Source: Candidatus Glassiibacteriota bacterium (lineage in GTDB: Bacteria > Gemmatimonadota > Glassbacteria > GWA2-58-10). From it: a stretch of 7,396 nt of DNA. Position numbers and translations under genes: made by a program. Under the pieces are notes generated by a model that was not told the DNA's origin, searched no databases, and saw only the letters and a list, made by a program, of their open reading frames with translations. Below, in pieces: positions 1-6,086 of this stretch. Position 1 is the first letter of the stretch. Each line of letters opens with the position of its first letter. The DNA is taken from assembly GCA_030604975.1 (NCBI GenBank), contig JAUVUV010000103.1, forward strand, positions 1-7,396, written 5' to 3'.

Positions 1-178
1 ATAACTTACCTGACCTGGATTATTCATAAAAACCCGCAGTAGGTGTTTTCAATGCAGGGGCGCACCCGCGGGTGCGCCTATTGACTGGATAGATATTTCA
101 ACCGCCGGGCGGACCCATGGGTCCGCCCCTGCAGGATTTGATTAAATTTATCAATAATCCGGGCTATAACTGCAGTTT
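1..178. other. Non-coding stretch at left edge, downstream of the UbiA gene
   Basis: No gene can be supported here. One plus-strand frame is open from the edge to a TAG at 40-42, which could be the last 13 codons of a gene outside the window, but nothing in it is recognisable. The rest is the palindrome pair described separately, plus an AT-rich segment (about 137-157) with a weak, imperfect TGAT/ATCA inverted repeat just after the UbiA stop codon. I see no convincing intrinsic terminator other than the palindromes. Confidence 0.5.
53..133. repeat. Mirrored pair of GC-rich palindromes (REP/BIME-like element)
   Basis: Two perfect palindromes lie 28 nt apart, one of 20 bp at 59-78 and one of 22 bp at 107-128. 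The outer flanks form an inverted repeat, TGCAGGGGCG at 53-62 and CGCCCCTGCA at 124-133. The element is therefore two copies of one hairpin unit facing opposite ways. Comparing the units, the paired arm positions differ by a compensating C-G to G-C swap and the centre differs as GC versus AT, so pairing is kept while sequence changes. This is typical of dispersed REP/BIME-type extragenic repeats. It lies 46 nt past the stop codon of the UbiA gene, where such repeats often sit and can protect or terminate transcripts. Whether other copies exist in this genome cannot be seen here. Confidence 0.7.
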
Positions 179-1204
179 TCATACTATATAGGCCAGCGCG
201 AACCCGGTTTGAGCAAGCATCATCAGCCGGTACATGTGTGTCCATGAGGGATGGTTTTCCGTTTGCGCCAGGCTGTCCGGATCCCGCAGGATCAGCCAGG
301 CGGTAAAGACCCCATAGGCCGCGAGCAGAATCCCGAGCACGGCCAGTATTGCCGGGTTTCCCGAGAGAACCGGCAAGCCGCTCCCGTTCCTTTCCATTAT
401 GATGCCCAGTGGCATGAAAAGCCAGGGCAAAACGAAAGAAGGCACGATCATCCAGGCTGAGGTTTTCACCCCGTAACGCAATGGAAGTGTAATACAGCCT
501 GCGGCGCGGTCGCCCTTCATGTCTGAGTAATCCTTGGTGGAGGCCGCTCCCAGGAGGAAAAGAAAAAATATGCCGCCGATATACCATGGTTCGACATCCC
601 CGGCTATCGGTGCCACGCAGGACCAGCCGGCGACTTTGAGCAGCCAGCCTCTTGGAACGGCGATTGTGAGGTTGGCGCCGATAAAGTGCCGCTTGGTGCG
701 AAACGGGTAGCCGGAATAAACATAGGTCATCACCGCAGCGGCTACTACGATCCAGAAACACTCGTGGCGGCCGCCTGGGGAGATCATCCAGGCCATCCAG
801 AGCGCTGCGGCATAAAGTGTGACAGAAAAGATTGCCGCCGCTGTGATAGTTATTTTACCCGAGGGGAGCATGCGCTCCGGCTTGTTTATCCGGTCATTTT
901 CCAGGTCGAAAATCTGGTTCAGCACGTTCGAGGCGGCATTGAGCACCGCAGCCATCGCCGCCCCCAGAATGATATAATAGAGAACTGTCCAGGTACCCAT
1001 GGCCCAAAGCTGAGCAAAGAATCCCCTGCCCTGGTGGTGGGCCATCGCGCCGAGAGCTGTCACCGCACCGCTGACTATCCCGAGAAGCGGGGGAAGGAGG
1101 GTAAAGGGGCGCGTGAACCGGTAGTAACGGATCACAGGTTCAAAACTGAGTCCGCCGCCTTTCTCTTTCAAGGCTGACTGATCAGCCTGGTGAGTATCAG
1201 ACAA
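179..1204 (-). CDS. UbiA-family membrane prenyltransferase
   Basis: This is an integral membrane enzyme of the UbiA superfamily, which transfers a prenyl group from a prenyl diphosphate to an acceptor. Both metal-diphosphate motifs are present. The first is around residues 96-104 (N96, D100, D104, followed by NKP and LPSGK). The second is at residues 225-232 (D225, D228, D232, followed by TLPLRYG). YSGYPFRTKR (163-172) matches the usual loop after the central helices. About eight or nine hydrophobic segments and 341 residues suit the family. The start is a TTG at 1202-1204 with a G-rich stretch upstream, inside the preceding gene (37-nt overlap). A second TTG at 1169-1171 overlaps that gene's stop as TTGA and would give 330 residues. 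It is the last gene of the operon. The acceptor is undetermined: quinone, chlorophyll-type, or glyceryl phosphate as in archaeal-lipid DGGGP synthases are all possible. Confidence 0.9.
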   Translation of the reverse strand: MSDTHQADQSALKEKGGGLSFEPVIRYYRFTRPFTLLPPLLGIVSGAVTALGAMAHHQGRGFFAQLWAMGTWTVLYYIILGAAMAAVLNAASNVLNQIFDLENDRINKPERMLPSGKITITAAAIFSVTLYAAALWMAWMISPGGRHECFWIVVAAAVMTYVYSGYPFRTKRHFIGANLTIAVPRGWLLKVAGWSCVAPIAGDVEPWYIGGIFFLFLLGAASTKDYSDMKGDRAAGCITLPLRYGVKTSAWMIVPSFVLPWLFMPLGIIMERNGSGLPVLSGNPAILAVLGILLAAYGVFTAWLILRDPDSLAQTENHPSWTHMYRLMMLAQTGFALAYIV

Positions 1205-1902
1205 AGAGCTGCCCCCCAGAATGTGTTTAGAATATTCATTCCCTCATTGCCGAGAGCTTGCTCCACTCGTGGAACTGCACCCAGCACACTTTCGGTGAAA
1301 GCCGCCAGAAAGGCGCTCAAGCATACTACAACTGCCAGATCAGCAGTGGCGGCAAGCCCCACGAGCCACCCCACCAGGGCGACAAGTGCGGCTGCCAGAA
1401 GTGAGGCGACTGTTCCCTCGAACGACACCGCTCCCGGCGTGCCAGGAGCCACTTTCCGGAATGTTGTCGGCAAAAACGCATTCCCGCCCAGAGCCGATCC
1501 TGCCTCAGTCCCGGCGGTATCCGCCGCAGCAGTGGCGAAAGAGGCGACAAATACCGCACCGGCCAGCGGGTGCCCACCACTGAATTTATAGACCACAGAA
1601 ATCAGCAAACCGACCACACAATTGGCAAAGGCATGTCTTGCTCCCCTTCGTCCCTCAGCCTCCTGGGCTGCGCCAAGCTCCTTTTTGCACTTGTACCCCA
1701 GCCTGGTCAGAGCGCTGCCCAGAATGAAAAATGACACGAGCACCGTGAATGACTGCCAGCCGCCGAAATAATATATCAGAGCGCCGATTGCCACGCCGCC
1801 CGCAAGGCCGCTTCGGTTAACCGTACCGAGAAAATAGGCGGCCAGTCCGAACGCTAAGGTGACAGCAAAAGCCTCGGCTAATGGATACGGGCTGAAATAC
1901 AT
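1168..1902 (-). CDS. DUF92 / VTE6-like membrane protein, candidate prenyl-phosphate kinase
   Basis: This 244-residue membrane protein belongs to the DUF92 family (TMEM19/VTE6). Plant VTE6 phosphorylates phytyl phosphate to phytyl diphosphate; most bacterial members are uncharacterised. Family landmarks run in the expected order: GRRGARHAFAN (84-94), the acidic DTAGTE segment (D128, E133), the GTPGAVSFEGT loop (154-164), and a C-terminal ES(V/L)LGA segment (204-209) followed by N223, N226 and a small-residue helix. Several hydrophobic spans (about 10-27, 34-46, 51-67, 94-106, 113-127, 165-205, 228-240) place it in the membrane. The start is an ATG at 1900-1902 with a GGGTGGG Shine-Dalgarno stretch about 5 nt upstream. 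It begins 31 nt after the kinase-like gene and overlaps the UbiA gene. The function is inferred from family and neighbours; family membership is much surer than the reaction. Confidence 0.87.
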   Translation of the reverse strand: MYFSPYPLAEAFAVTLAFGLAAYFLGTVNRSGLAGGVAIGALIYYFGGWQSFTVLVSFFILGSALTRLGYKCKKELGAAQEAEGRRGARHAFANCVVGLLISVVYKFSGGHPLAGAVFVASFATAAADTAGTEAGSALGGNAFLPTTFRKVAPGTPGAVSFEGTVASLLAAALVALVGWLVGLAATADLAVVVCLSAFLAAFTESVLGAVPRVEQALGNEGMNILNTFWGAALCLILTRLISQP

Positions 1903-1933
1903 GTCAACCCACCCTTAGGTTTAAACTTTTCGA

Positions 1934-2521
1934 TTAAAGAAACGCAGCCATTACTCCTGCGGCGGCCAGCGGACTGGTAATGTTATCGTTAAGAGGAAGA
2001 GGCAGGCTTTCCACGACTGCTCCAACTGCCGCGGCCAATCCGCAGCCTGCAACTACAAGCCACAGAGCTGGCAGCACAACGTCCAGGCCGCCCGCTGTCC
2101 AGTAAACCAGAACCAGTGATCCCGCCCAGGAGGAAAGAACGAAAGCTGCAAAACCGATCCATGTCTTATCTTTGGACCAGGGAAGTTTTTTCCTTCCCCA
2201 GGCCCTTCCCGCCAGGTTGCTGGTGGCATCGCCAAGCGAAAGTACTGCCCAGGCGCCGGCTGCAATATGCATCCTGTTGCGGAAAATTAAAATCAGCGCC
2301 AGAACGGCCAGCGCATAACAGGCCTTCCCGATACTGAAACCCCTGGCTGCCTCATCCTCCCGCATACCGCTTTTGTTGATCCTGGGCGAGATGAAAAGAC
2401 CGTAGGCAAGCGCCCCTGCGCAGCAGAGCACTGCCTGGGTAAGAGTCAAATACCTGAGAAGAAACGCAAATCCCAGGGGGAGCATGTGTTCGATCTGGCG
2501 CTTGCTTTCTCCTGTCATCAC
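1934..2521 (-). CDS. Dolichol/phytol kinase-like (VTE5/SEC59-type) membrane protein
   Basis: This 195-residue membrane protein is of the polyprenol kinase type (SEC59, phytol kinase VTE5, farnesol kinase), a branch of the CdsA-like superfamily. These enzymes phosphorylate a long-chain isoprenoid alcohol, generally using CTP. Visible motifs are an N-terminal ESKRQIEH (5-12, like the family's E-x-K-R-K-x-x-H), SLGDATSNLAGRAWGRKKLP (95-114, with D98), a KT pair (119-120), and a C-terminal E171 followed by NDN (178-180) and a proline. The length fits compact bacterial homologues. The start is GTG at 2519-2521 or the adjacent ATG at 2516-2518, which leave 14 or 17 nt after the SDR stop; AGGGA lies upstream. 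The neighbouring DUF92 gene would supply the second phosphorylation, which favours a prenol-kinase role. CDP-archaeol synthase-like or phosphatidate cytidylyltransferase-like activity is the main alternative. Confidence 0.83.
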   Translation of the reverse strand: MMTGESKRQIEHMLPLGFAFLLRYLTLTQAVLCCAGALAYGLFISPRINKSGMREDEAARGFSIGKACYALAVLALILIFRNRMHIAAGAWAVLSLGDATSNLAGRAWGRKKLPWSKDKTWIGFAAFVLSSWAGSLVLVYWTAGGLDVVLPALWLVVAGCGLAAAVGAVVESLPLPLNDNITSPLAAAGVMAAFL

Positions 2522-2535
2522 TCATTTCCCTAAAC

Positions 2536-3531
2536 TTAAGCCAGTCCCTCGGCCCTGATCCAATCCACGGTACGCTTCACCCCTTCCTCCAGGGAAAGGG
2601 CCCTGTAGGCGAGCTTGTTTTCAGCAGCTCTCGAGTCGAAAATCCAGTTCTTTTGAAATATATCGACCACACCGCGGGTGATTTGAGGCGTTTTTCCGCT
2701 GACAAAGGCGAGTATCTCCTCCCCTGCACCGACAAGCCGGGCAACTGGCCAGGGCACAGAAAACCGGGGTTGCGGGACAAGAGTAACTTTTTCCAGGGTT
2801 TCGAAAAACCGCGCAAGGCTGGCATTCTCCCCGCCCAGGATATACCTTTCGCCTGGTTCGGCCTTTTCCATAGCTAACAGAACTCCCCGCGCCACATCCT
2901 CGACAAAAACAAAGTTCCACAGCGCCTTGCCGTCCCCCAGGCGTGCCTTGAGCTTCTTTTTCATGAAGTCTATGATCATGCTGGTCACCAGGTTCCCCAG
3001 GGTGAGAGGACCGGGTCCATACATCACTGTGGGATAGAGGATAACCAACGGCACCCCCGTGCGGGCAAACTCCTGCGCCTTGAGATTCGCCAGATACTTG
3101 GTGCGCTCGTAATCGTTGTAATGGGTCTCCCTCTCGTGGTTGTCGTTTTCCGCAAGAGGGCGGCTTTTCGAGTGACCGAGTGCCAGAAAAGAAGAAATGT
3201 ATATCACCTTGGCGACACCGGCATCCCGGGCGGCCCGGAGAAGGTTAACAGTTCCCTCCACGTTGACCCGGTCGAATAACCGGCTGTCTCTCAACCAGGT
3301 GGCTACGAGTGCTGCCGCATGAATTACCGCATCGCAAGCTGAAACGCACCTTTTCAACGATTCAGGATCGGTCAGGTCGCCTGTGGCCGCCTCGACTCTG
3401 TCATTCTGCGGCAGGCTGCTTTCGCCTCCCGGTCGGGCCAGGAGGATCAACTCGTGGTCGGTTTCCTCGAGCAGGGCACGGGTGAGACAGCTACCGAAAA
3501 ATCCAGTAGCACCGGTAAGAAAGATTTTCAT
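2536..3531 (-). CDS. Extended SDR NAD(P)-dependent dehydrogenase, farnesol-dehydrogenase/dihydroflavonol-reductase-like
   Basis: This 331-residue soluble enzyme is of the extended short-chain dehydrogenase/epimerase family. The N-terminus has the nucleotide-binding TGATGFFG (6-13). DLTD (52-55), HAAA (71-74), YISS (111-114) and the catalytic Y141/K145 pair (YERTK) complete the fold, followed by YPTVMYGPG (166-174) and GERYILGGENAS (227-238). The HAAALV-x-x-W, SSF-x-ALG and GENAS segments resemble, from memory, plant farnesol dehydrogenase (FLDH). HpnA-type sugar epimerases and dihydroflavonol reductases are the alternatives. The frame stays open upstream to 3777, but that extension overlaps apbE and lacks family features. 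The ATG at 3529-3531 has GGAAAA about 7 nt upstream and begins exactly at the Rossmann strand, so I chose it. It is the first gene of the four-gene operon, 14 nt ahead of the kinase-like gene. Confidence 0.9.
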   Translation of the reverse strand: MKIFLTGATGFFGSCLTRALLEETDHELILLARPGGESSLPQNDRVEAATGDLTDPESLKRCVSACDAVIHAAALVATWLRDSRLFDRVNVEGTVNLLRAARDAGVAKVIYISSFLALGHSKSRPLAENDNHERETHYNDYERTKYLANLKAQEFARTGVPLVILYPTVMYGPGPLTLGNLVTSMIIDFMKKKLKARLGDGKALWNFVFVEDVARGVLLAMEKAEPGERYILGGENASLARFFETLEKVTLVPQPRFSVPWPVARLVGAGEEILAFVSGKTPQITRGVVDIFQKNWIFDSRAAENKLAYRALSLEEGVKRTVDWIRAEGLA

Positions 3532-3541
3532 AATTGTTTTC

Positions 3542-3574
3542 CAAAAAAAATTCGCGAGGAAATTCTCCTTGCGA
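3542..3574 (-). terminator. Terminator-like hairpin with T8 tract between apbE and the SDR gene
   Basis: Read on the minus strand, TCGCAAGGA (3574-3566), a 5-nt loop and TCCTCGCGA (3560-3552) form a 9-bp stem with a single A/C mismatch. One A and then eight T residues (3550-3543) follow. This is the form of a rho-independent terminator and lies about 80 nt after the apbE stop codon. It also ends only 11 nt before the ATG of the SDR gene, so it could act as an attenuator or occlude the ribosome site instead of being a plain terminator. Confidence 0.55.
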
Positions 3575-3612
3575 TTGATTTTTAATCTACAGTCTCGAAC
3601 CTTAAAAATCAA
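3575..3612. promoter_or_regulatory. AT-rich 11-bp inverted repeat around a candidate promoter for the SDR operon
   Basis: TTGATTTTTAA (3575-3585) and TTAAAAATCAA (3602-3612) are perfect 11-bp inverted arms separated by 16 nt. On the minus strand the right arm starts with TTGATT (3612-3607). After a 17-nt spacer comes TAGATT (3589-3584); both hexamers match the sigma-70 consensus at four of six positions. The arms therefore overlap the -35 box and the downstream edge of the -10 box, as an operator might. The repeat abuts the terminator-like hairpin directly. It could also simply fold in RNA as an AT-rich hairpin after apbE. Confidence 0.4.
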
Positions 3613-3652
3613 CCTGTGGTACTGAACCGGCGTGGCTGAGGCACATCTTCTA

Positions 3653-4564
3653 TCAGAGCAGGTTGAAATGCACGGAGATATCAGGGCGTTTTTCGAGAGT
3701 GAAATATCCCGAGAGACCACCCTGAATGAGATAAGCGGTGGAGAGAGCCTCGCATTCGGCAGCATCCGGTCCGACAACCACCACCCGGCGTATCTCCTGC
3801 ACCGGCTCGAGCGTGATCGGGTTCATGATATGGCGCACGGTGATCCCTTGCGGACTGGTGACTGTATTGCGGTAGTTGGCGGAAACAGAGACCGCGCAGT
3901 CTTTCAGGATCATCTGGGACCCTGTCGGTTCTTGATTGTTAATTATCTCAAGTTCGCTGGACCAGCCCTCCTCGTCCGGGGGAGCGCCGCGAGCCAGCGC
4001 GGTGCTCGTGCCTGCAGAGATTACGAAATCTTCCAGGCCCTCTCTTGTCAGTATTTCAGACCGTCTCTGGACACACCAGCCCTTGGCGAAGCCTCCCAGG
4101 TCGAGCAGCATTCCCTCCCGGGCAAGCCTGGCAGTGGAGCGCACCGGGTCGAGTTCGAGCTTGTCGCTGCCGATCAGAGAGCGGATTTCATCCAGGGTGG
4201 GAATCTCAGCTTTCGGCAGGGCGGAGTCGGAGTAAAAGCCGTGGGCGCGCATAAGCAGGCCTGCGGTGATATCGAACAGCCCGCCGGTCAGCTCCCAGTA
4301 GCCGCGCGCGGCTTTCAGAAGCGCAAAAGTATCGCTGTCAAGCTCCACCGGCTCACCTCCGGCTGCGCGGTTGATCCGGTTGATCGGGCTGTCCGCCACA
4401 TAGATACTCAGGCGCCGGTCGTCCTCCACGATCGAGTCGAAAAAACGGTCGGCCAGCTCTCTCATCCATTCGCCTCTGCCGGGCACATGGAAGGCATAAA
4501 GCTTGAAAAGCGTGCCCATGGCCCGCTGCTGGCCCTCGTAGTACTCGTAGTTTTCAGCAGCCAT
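3653..4564 (-). CDS. apbE: Divergent FAD:protein FMN transferase (ApbE family)
   Basis: ApbE enzymes cleave FAD and attach FMN to a Thr or Ser of target proteins such as Rnf/Nqr subunits, using Mg2+. This 303-residue protein shows the family blocks in order: AMGT (15-18), RLSIYVADSPINRIN (51-65), GGLFDIT (94-100), LDLGGFAKGW (154-163), VISAGTSTALARG (181-193), SANYRN (228-233), HIMNP (245-249) and EALSTA (272-277). Several are altered: the usual NAGG is SAGT, SGDY is SANY, HIIDP is HIMNP, and the metal-binding Asp of DALxT is Glu272. No signal peptide or lipobox is visible. The frame is open upstream but holds no ATG, GTG or TTG, so the start is the ATG at 4562-4564, with only a weak AGG site. 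It is divergent from the Gfo/Idh/MocA gene. It may be a true FMN transferase with a shifted site or a repurposed paralogue. Confidence 0.87.
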   Translation of the reverse strand: MAAENYEYYEGQQRAMGTLFKLYAFHVPGRGEWMRELADRFFDSIVEDDRRLSIYVADSPINRINRAAGGEPVELDSDTFALLKAARGYWELTGGLFDITAGLLMRAHGFYSDSALPKAEIPTLDEIRSLIGSDKLELDPVRSTARLAREGMLLDLGGFAKGWCVQRRSEILTREGLEDFVISAGTSTALARGAPPDEEGWSSELEIINNQEPTGSQMILKDCAVSVSANYRNTVTSPQGITVRHIMNPITLEPVQEIRRVVVVGPDAAECEALSTAYLIQGGLSGYFTLEKRPDISVHFNLL

Positions 4565-4623
4565 TTTGCTGAAAGCCTGAATTAATGGAATTATAATGTG
4601 CCTGAGATTAAGCGACTCCGGGA

Positions 4624-4653
4624 TAAATATACCCGTTAACCCAGGGGTGTCAA
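4624..4653 (-). promoter_or_regulatory. Candidate sigma-70-like promoter for apbE
   Basis: On the minus strand a perfect TTGACA (4653-4648) is followed after 18 nt by TATTTA (4629-4624), which keeps the first three -10 bases. It lies about 60 nt upstream of the apbE ATG. The -35 is consensus but the -10 is weak, and a bacterium of unknown phylum may not use this consensus. Confidence 0.4.
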
Positions 4654-4730
4654 CTTGGAGGGCCTGAGAAAAGCGAAAAAATTACCATAATGGCAGAGTC
4701 ATGCATTGCCTCTCACAATTTTTATTCGCG

Positions 4731-4760
4731 TTGACAATTGCTATGGATAGAAAATTAACT
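4731..4760 (+). promoter_or_regulatory. Candidate promoter for the Gfo/Idh/MocA gene
   Basis: A perfect TTGACA lies at 4731-4736, pointing towards the oxidoreductase gene. The best -10 at suitable spacing is TTAACT (4755-4760, 18-nt spacer), which matches at only three positions. If used, it would leave a leader of about 100 nt. Another AT-rich hexamer, TAAAAT at 4796-4801, is a good -10 look-alike but has no -35 partner. Confidence 0.28.
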
Positions 4761-4865
4761 GCGTTACTAAGCTGGCGCGAGAAATAATGGGCTGTTAAAA
4801 TAGATTATCTGAAAAAAATATGGAGCCTATTCATTAAATTTTCACTATTGAAAGGAGTACCCCAG

Positions 4866-6086
4866 ATGGCAGGCAAAAAATCAAGCTCTGAACGTGGTAG
4901 TTCCCATCCAGACCGGCGCACGTTCATGCGTTCACTTGGCGCAGCTTCCCTGGGTCTTGTAGCCTCGGGTCTGCCCGCTGTGGCCTCGATGACAGAATCA
5001 GCCAATAAGACTCCGGCTGCCAGGCTGGATTCCGAAGCTCCCCTACGGATCGGGATGATTGGGAGAACCGGGCACCTATACCTGGTGCTCGGAGAACTTG
5101 ATAAAGTCCCCGGAGCCCGGATTGCCGCTTACGCTTTCGAGGACGGCGACTGGGAATACAACTCTGACGGCACCAGGCGCGGCGGCTCCTATGACCTGGA
5201 CTCACAGCGTAAGTGGGTCGAAAGCCAGAGTTGGTCCAGCTCAGGGCCGAAACTCTACGAGACCTATCAGGAGATGCTCGATAAAGAGAAGCTGGACCTG
5301 GCTGTGGTTTGCCTGCCCTATGTGAGGAATGCCTACGCAGCGGCTGCATCAGCAGAGAACGGGCTGCATATCCTCTGCGAGAAACCGGTGGCAGTCAATT
5401 TTGCTGATCTGGAGATGCTCGAATCAGCGGTTAAGAAAAACAATGTGCGACTGAGTGCGATGTTCGCCATGCGTTTCGGGACTTCATTCTATACGATCAA
5501 GCAGGCGGTGAGCCGGGGCCTGGTGGGAAAACCCTGCATGGGCCGGGCGCAGAAATCCTACAAGTTCGGCCAGGAGCGTCCCTGGTTTTACAAACACCGG
5601 GAGATCTACGGCAGTTCAATCCTCTGGATCGGGATTCACGCTATCGACTACATCCGCTGGATTATGGGACTGGAGGTGCGCAAGGTGAGCGCATTTCACG
5701 GCAACCTCGCCCACCAGGATTACCCTGGCTGCCAGGACCATGGCGTAGTGAGCATGGAATTGGAAGGTGGAGCATCAGCAGCGGTGACCCTTGATTACCT
5801 CCGTCCGGATCCGGCTCCCAGCCATGGGGATGACCGCCTGAGAGTGATCGGCTCGGTAGGCGTGGTGGAAAGGAAGGATATCGATGGAAAGGTGGAGCTG
5901 ATCACCCGCGACCAGAGCCCCAGGCTCCTCGAGCTCGAAAGACCGAAATCGCTGTTTGAGGATTTCGTCGGTGAACTGCGGGGTGAGAACAGGCACCTGA
6001 TCGGCCCGGAGGAGGCTGTGCGGGTGACCCGGATCTGTATCGCGGCGACCCGGGCTGCGGATGAAGGCAGGGTGGTGGAGCTCTGA
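4866..6086 (+). CDS. Tat-exported Gfo/Idh/MocA-family oxidoreductase
   Basis: This 406-residue protein is of the Gfo/Idh/MocA family, NAD(P)-dependent oxidoreductases acting mostly on sugars and cyclitols. The N-terminus is a Tat signal: DRRTFMRSLG (16-25, twin Arg 17-18), then a small-residue hydrophobic stretch to about residue 41, so it is probably exported folded with its cofactor. The Rossmann motif is degenerate (G63, G66, G69 in GMIGRTGH). CEKPVAV (171-177) carries the expected Lys173, and the C-terminal domain contains IGIHAID (255-261, H258). The Asp usually four residues before that His is Trp254. A TTG at 4848 would add six residues, but the ATG at 4866 has AGGAG 8 nt upstream and is preferred. 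The gene stands alone on its strand, with 311 nt before the next gene. Substrate unknown. Confidence 0.9.
   Translation: MAGKKSSSERGSSHPDRRTFMRSLGAASLGLVASGLPAVASMTESANKTPAARLDSEAPLRIGMIGRTGHLYLVLGELDKVPGARIAAYAFEDGDWEYNSDGTRRGGSYDLDSQRKWVESQSWSSSGPKLYETYQEMLDKEKLDLAVVCLPYVRNAYAAAASAENGLHILCEKPVAVNFADLEMLESAVKKNNVRLSAMFAMRFGTSFYTIKQAVSRGLVGKPCMGRAQKSYKFGQERPWFYKHREIYGSSILWIGIHAIDYIRWIMGLEVRKVSAFHGNLAHQDYPGCQDHGVVSMELEGGASAAVTLDYLRPDPAPSHGDDRLRVIGSVGVVERKDIDGKVELITRDQSPRLLELERPKSLFEDFVGELRGENRHLIGPEEAVRVTRICIAATRAADEGRVVEL

Larger units (their letters stand above)
4565..4865. other. Divergent intergenic region between apbE and the oxidoreductase gene
   Basis: This 301-nt AT-rich spacer separates two genes read in opposite directions. 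It holds one consensus TTGACA box for each direction, 77 nt apart, and the Shine-Dalgarno sequence of the right-hand gene at its end (AAAGGAG, 4851-4857). I found no gene, RNA or clear operator palindrome in it. Confidence 0.6.

Noticed and set aside
53..133. CRISPR array or phage attachment site.
   Set aside because: There are only two units, inverted relative to each other, with no regular spacers and no integrase or cas gene nearby.
78..761. A 227-codon minus-strand frame ending in the palindrome region.
   Set aside because: It overlaps the UbiA gene in another frame, is rich in Arg, Ser and Gly, and runs into the REP-like repeat, so it is a shadow frame.
3532..3777. N-terminal extension of the SDR gene by 82 residues.
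   Set aside because: It overlaps the apbE 3' end and crosses the terminator-like hairpin, while the Rossmann fold begins exactly at the internal ATG, which has a ribosome site.
3632..4585. A 317-codon open frame on the plus strand across apbE.
   Set aside because: It is antisense to a gene with ordered ApbE motifs, and its product shows no recognisable family pattern. Long antisense frames are common in GC-rich genes.
4848..4865. TTG start six codons upstream for the Gfo/Idh/MocA gene.
   Set aside because: The Shine-Dalgarno AAAGGAG lies between this TTG and the ATG at 4866, so it serves the ATG.
4565..4865. A tRNA or small RNA gene in the divergent spacer.
   Set aside because: I found no cloverleaf arms, no TTCGA-type T-loop, and no strong hairpin with a T tract.
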